Of a DNA stretch of 64,000 nucleotides, positions 60,398 through 64,000 are shown one piece after another. The DNA comes from Anoplolepis gracilipes (taxonomy: Eukaryota; Arthropoda; Insecta; Hymenoptera; Formicidae), in the NCBI RefSeq assembly GCF_047496725.1, contig NC_132979.1, positions 8,969,001 through 9,033,000 on the forward strand, given 5' to 3'. Each line of letters opens with the position of its first letter. Within the stretch, counting starts at the first letter, position 1. The notes beneath the pieces were generated by a model. The model made no database searches. It saw nothing but the letters and a program-made list of their open reading frames with translations, and was not told where the DNA came from. Position numbers and translations under genes: made by a program.

Positions 60398-60991
60398 ACT
60401 AGAGACCCTCTAATAAGAGTCTCGCCATATGATATCCAGTTTTGATTGGTCCTCTATATCTGGGTAATTTCCGCTCATATTTGAATCATATTAACCTTAC
60501 TATTAGCATAAACATTATATTTTAGTAACATAAATAAAAAATAAACGTTTTAGAATTAAATATTATAATTTTTTTATGTTAAACATCAAAATAATATATA
60601 TAATAAAAAAACTGTTTATATTTAATTTTTAGTAATTAAATAAAATCCTTAATTAAATTTAATCCTTATTAATTGCATAAAAATTAACAAAATAAAATAA
60701 AAATAAAAAAAATAAACACATAAAACATGAAATAACAAATTGCTTTATTTTCATGAGAAAACAAACTGTTATCACAAGCATTATAAAAACCTAACATATA
60801 TAATATTTGTGTATCTCATGAGAAAACATAAACTACTATCACAAACATTATAACATCAGCGGTCAGCGCGTTAAAAGAGGTTAGGGTTAGATTAGGTAAG
60901 AGAGAGAAAGATAGTGAATATATATCTTTCTCTCTCGCAGAATTTTGCTCAGATTGTCTTATGGCGAGACTCTTATTAAAGGGTCTCTAGT
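60398..60991. mobile_element. TIR element with gactagagaccc ends
   Basis: The left end (gactagagaccctctaataa then gagtctcgccat) and the right end in reverse complement (gactagagaccctttaataa then gagtctcgccat) are near-perfect inverted repeats of about 32 bp enclosing an AT-rich, noncoding middle. The flanks share tctg/ctgg on both sides, but the exact target duplication is ambiguous. Superfamily unknown. Confidence 0.75.
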
Positions 60992-61380
60992 CTGGACGAT
61001 TGACTATGTGTATGTCACAAACTTAGAGATCAAATACGTTGCAAAATGTTTCGCATTTGATTTCTTGCAACCCGAATCAAGATCAAACGAACGACTAAGA
61101 ACGATCACGAATAAACGTCGAATAAAATGATTCATGATCATCTTCCTTTAATCTTCGTTGCATCAAGAATAATTTCTAATTCGATTACGCTTTTTTTGCG
61201 ATCGCCATTTTTACAATCAATCAGGCATAGACTCCTACTCGATCATCCTTCGATAATCGATTGCCCGTGTTAAGATTTGTGGCAATTGATTAAAAGTATT
61301 TGTGTTAAGAGGTATCACGATATAAATTCGTACAAGTTTTTGTCTCTGTATCTCGTGCTAACACAATTAAATTTACGATA
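60992..61380. other. Spacer
   Basis: Nothing recognised. Confidence 0.4.
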
Positions 61381-62123
61381 AGATTGATCAAGTCCAGAGA
61401 TCGATGAGAATCGATGAGAGCGGATTTTGCAAGAGACAGCGAATCAGAGAGAAAGAATTAGAATCCAGATCAAAATGCGCGATTTTACGAAGGTGGAGTA
61501 TAACCCAGAATCAGATTCTGCTGACGTCAATCATTCGACAACTTTGTTACGGATTCTTTCAGTCGACAATCGCGCCTCTTCGATCGCGAATCGATCGACT
61601 ATCTCGAAGCGGTTTCGGAATCCCCATGGTAGTAGGGACGTCTTGATTATCATTCGCAAACGTCGCAAATGCTGTGCTACTGGTGCCGGTGACGTAACGA
61701 CACAATGAAAACGGACTACTGCTGTACGATGGGACGATAGCTGTGCACGTCCTTATTACGGCGGGCTTATTATCGATCTACGAATGGTTGACGACCGCTA
61801 ACGCGACCTTGAAGCGCAAACAACGCTCGTTATAGGACCTGTTTGTCGGACGGTGGCGCCAGAGTGGGGCGTTTCTGTCCAGCCGGGCACCTGCCAGCCG
61901 TGTAAAGGGTTTGTTGACATAGATGATTAATCACTTATATGAATCTATGTACCACCAGCACCGGAAGTAAGACGATGGACACGATTGGTGAACCACGCAG
62001 CTCGCTGGCACCCGCTAAAACGCTCGACATTACTGTGCCTTTGCACGCCTCGGGTGTAGGATCTGAAAAAATACGAAATGAATGAAGAGAGTGAAAATCG
62101 AATACATCCAAATCTGCGAGCAT
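61381..62123. other. GC-rich island beside mariner debris
   Basis: CpG-containing stretch with overlapping plus frames (61404-61646, 61427-61708) and minus frames (61935-62136). Overlap of several frames without a family match argues for composition rather than genes. Confidence 0.3.
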
Positions 62124-62125
62124 TA

Positions 62126-62500
62126 GGGTGGATCAAAAAGTAAGGTTCTCTGTTTTATGACTTTTATTTGTTGGACTTATTATGTTAAAATAGAAGCTAA
62201 TGACTTTTTGACATAGTCTTCGAGATGATGTACTTGATCCCATTGATACATGATTGAAGATTCCCTCTCTGAAAAATTCGCCCTTAATATTAAACATTCT
62301 TGAACAGCATTCTGTACCATCATCTAGAATTCGTTTTTCTTCAAAATGTTCCTTCAGCAACCAAAACAAATTGAAAGAAGTCAGATTTGAGCTGTAGAGA
62401 AGATGCTCCATAGTGTTCCAGTTAAATGATTACAAAAGTTCCTAAATTGAAAGTGTGCAAAGTGATGTCTAGCATTATCGTGAGAAAAATTCATAAGAGG
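62126..62500 (-). pseudogene. Mariner transposase C-terminal fragment, minus strand
   Basis: On the minus strand HDNARHHFAHF (from 62482) matches the mariner HDNARPH block holding the second catalytic Asp (codon 62477-62479). After a frameshift, another frame (62411-62133) gives YSSNLTSFNLFWLLKEHF, the counterpart of the conserved YSPDLAPSD block. There the third catalytic Asp is Asn, so the protein is dead. The fragment ends in a terminal-repeat-like gggtggatcaaaaagtaagg at 62126, next to TA. Confidence 0.75.
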
Positions 62501-62509
62501 TCTGGGCTT

Positions 62510-62795
62510 CTTAAAAAATCCAAGACTCTTTTTTCAAAGTGCTCCCTTGATGATGCAACAGTACAGAGTGCTGTTCAAGAATGATTTAAACATCAAGAAT
62601 CGAATTTTTATCGAGAGAGAATCTTCAAAGCTTCCAATCTCCCAATTCTTGTGCCATGGTGAACAAATGGACATGAAATTAATCTTCTCGAAGACTATAT
62701 TGAAAAGTAATCATTAGCTTATACTTTAAAACATTAAGTCCAATTTGTACATAAGTTGTAAATAAAAATTGTAATAAAATAGAAAACTTTATAAT
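62510..62795 (+). pseudogene. Mariner transposase C-terminal fragment, plus strand, inverted partner
   Basis: The plus strand repeats the 3' part of the minus fragment: SLDDATVQSAVQE, a stop, then FKHQESNFYRERIFK and finally EDYIEK and TAA (62708-62710), as at a mariner C terminus. The string ctcgaagactat is shared with the minus fragment. The 3' noncoding end resembles the terminal sequence of the partner but loses the tip near 62795. Several in-frame stops. The two fragments lie tip-outward, as an inverted pair. Confidence 0.7.
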
Positions 62796-62801
62796 ATTAT
62801 A

Positions 62802-62804
<3 letters not shown>

Positions 62805-62852
<48 letters not shown>
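62805..62852. repeat. TA microsatellite
   Basis: AT dinucleotide array directly after the mariner debris, followed by short CA and GA runs. Confidence 0.9.
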
Positions 62853-62857
<5 letters not shown>

Positions 62858-63239
62858 ATATATATACACACAGAGAGAGAGGAAGAGAGAGATTTGTGTG
62901 TGTGTGTATTTTTTTATGTTTAAGGACATCATATTGAACAAAACTTATAATTATAACTTATAATTATTTTAGAATTTTTACTAATTTCTTTATTATAATC
63001 TGAATAAATTTTATAATAATAATTTTATATTTAAAACATTTAAATTCAACATATTTCAGACAAGACGTTCGCGGACATATTTTTAAAGAAATTTTGTTAT
63101 TGATTTTAGAACTCTTAATTTATATTTTATATTAGAATGTTTAATTGAACGTTTAATTTTGATATCGTTATAACGTTTAACATCGTTATTAATATTTTAT
63201 ATTATTTAACAGTTTATATTATTTCAACGTTGGCTTATT
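62853..63239. other. AT-rich spacer
   Basis: Nothing recognised beyond short CA, GA and TG runs at 62865-62910. Confidence 0.45.
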
Positions 63240-63318
63240 CAAATTAATAATGTACTATGTCGTTTTTTTAAGTTTTGATGTCAAGCTTAAAAAAGCGACA
63301 GAGTACATTATTAATTTG
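63240..63318. repeat. Imperfect 34-bp hairpin
   Basis: caaattaataatgtactatg at the left pairs with agtacattattaatttg at the right. The arms extend through gtcgttttttta / taaaaaagcgac with two mismatches and a loop of roughly 10 bases. Confidence 0.85.
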
Positions 63319-63911
<593 letters not shown>

Positions 63912-64000
63912 ATATCTATTTTATATTAAGCCATAAAACAATAAAGATGAAGAAAATTAAAAATATGTATATAATTTTTATTGTATTATATATAATTTTA

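Overview
The window is eukaryotic, AT-rich, gene-poor DNA packed with transposable-element remnants, microsatellites and AT-biased filler. A few CpG-containing islands are visibly richer in G+C. The repeat set (a Penelope-like retroelement, TA-flanked MITEs with cagggtg ends, mariner, piggyBac-like and THAP-bearing debris) and the overall composition suggest an insect, most likely a hymenopteran such as an ant. That assignment is inference. No rRNA, tRNA, CRISPR, operon or bacterial feature is seen, and no host gene can be called with confidence. One possible terminal coding exon (minus strand, about 3.1-3.25 kb) is the best host-gene hint, so the region reads as intergenic or as the inside of very large introns.

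Layout. 0-5 kb: a GC island, then two copies (A, B) of a long fold-back MITE family, with the candidate exon between them. 5-10.5 kb: AT-rich DNA with small GC islands and simple repeats. 10.5-12.1 kb: three TIR elements. 12.4-16 kb: the centrepiece, a Penelope-like element (PLE) remnant made of two broken copies arranged head to head. The minus copy keeps the N-terminal domain joined directly to the last codons of the protein. The plus copy keeps only the C-terminal half of the GIY-YIG endonuclease region. Both arms end in a pseudo-LTR with a hammerhead-ribozyme-like core. 17-19 kb: fold-back copy C with a nested TA-flanked element carrying half a THAP domain. 20.7-25.2 kb: more MITEs and a perfect 38-bp hairpin. 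30.5-31.6 and 36.5-36.9 kb: fold-back copies D and E. 38.8-39.3 kb: a half MITE. 41.4-47.2 kb: fold-back copies F and G with two other MITEs. 47.4-50.6 kb: cagggtg-type MITEs, one carrying a piggyBac-like insertion whose empty site survives in a relative. 60.4-62.8 kb: a TIR element and two inverted mariner 3' fragments. The window ends in a long CA microsatellite.

Nothing here appears to encode an active transposase or reverse transcriptase: each coding remnant is truncated, frameshifted or stopped. The main biological interest is structural, namely repeated formation of inverted, head-to-head element pairs (PLE, mariner, fold-back MITEs), nested insertions that give a relative order of activity, and the ribozyme-like motif in the PLE pseudo-LTRs.
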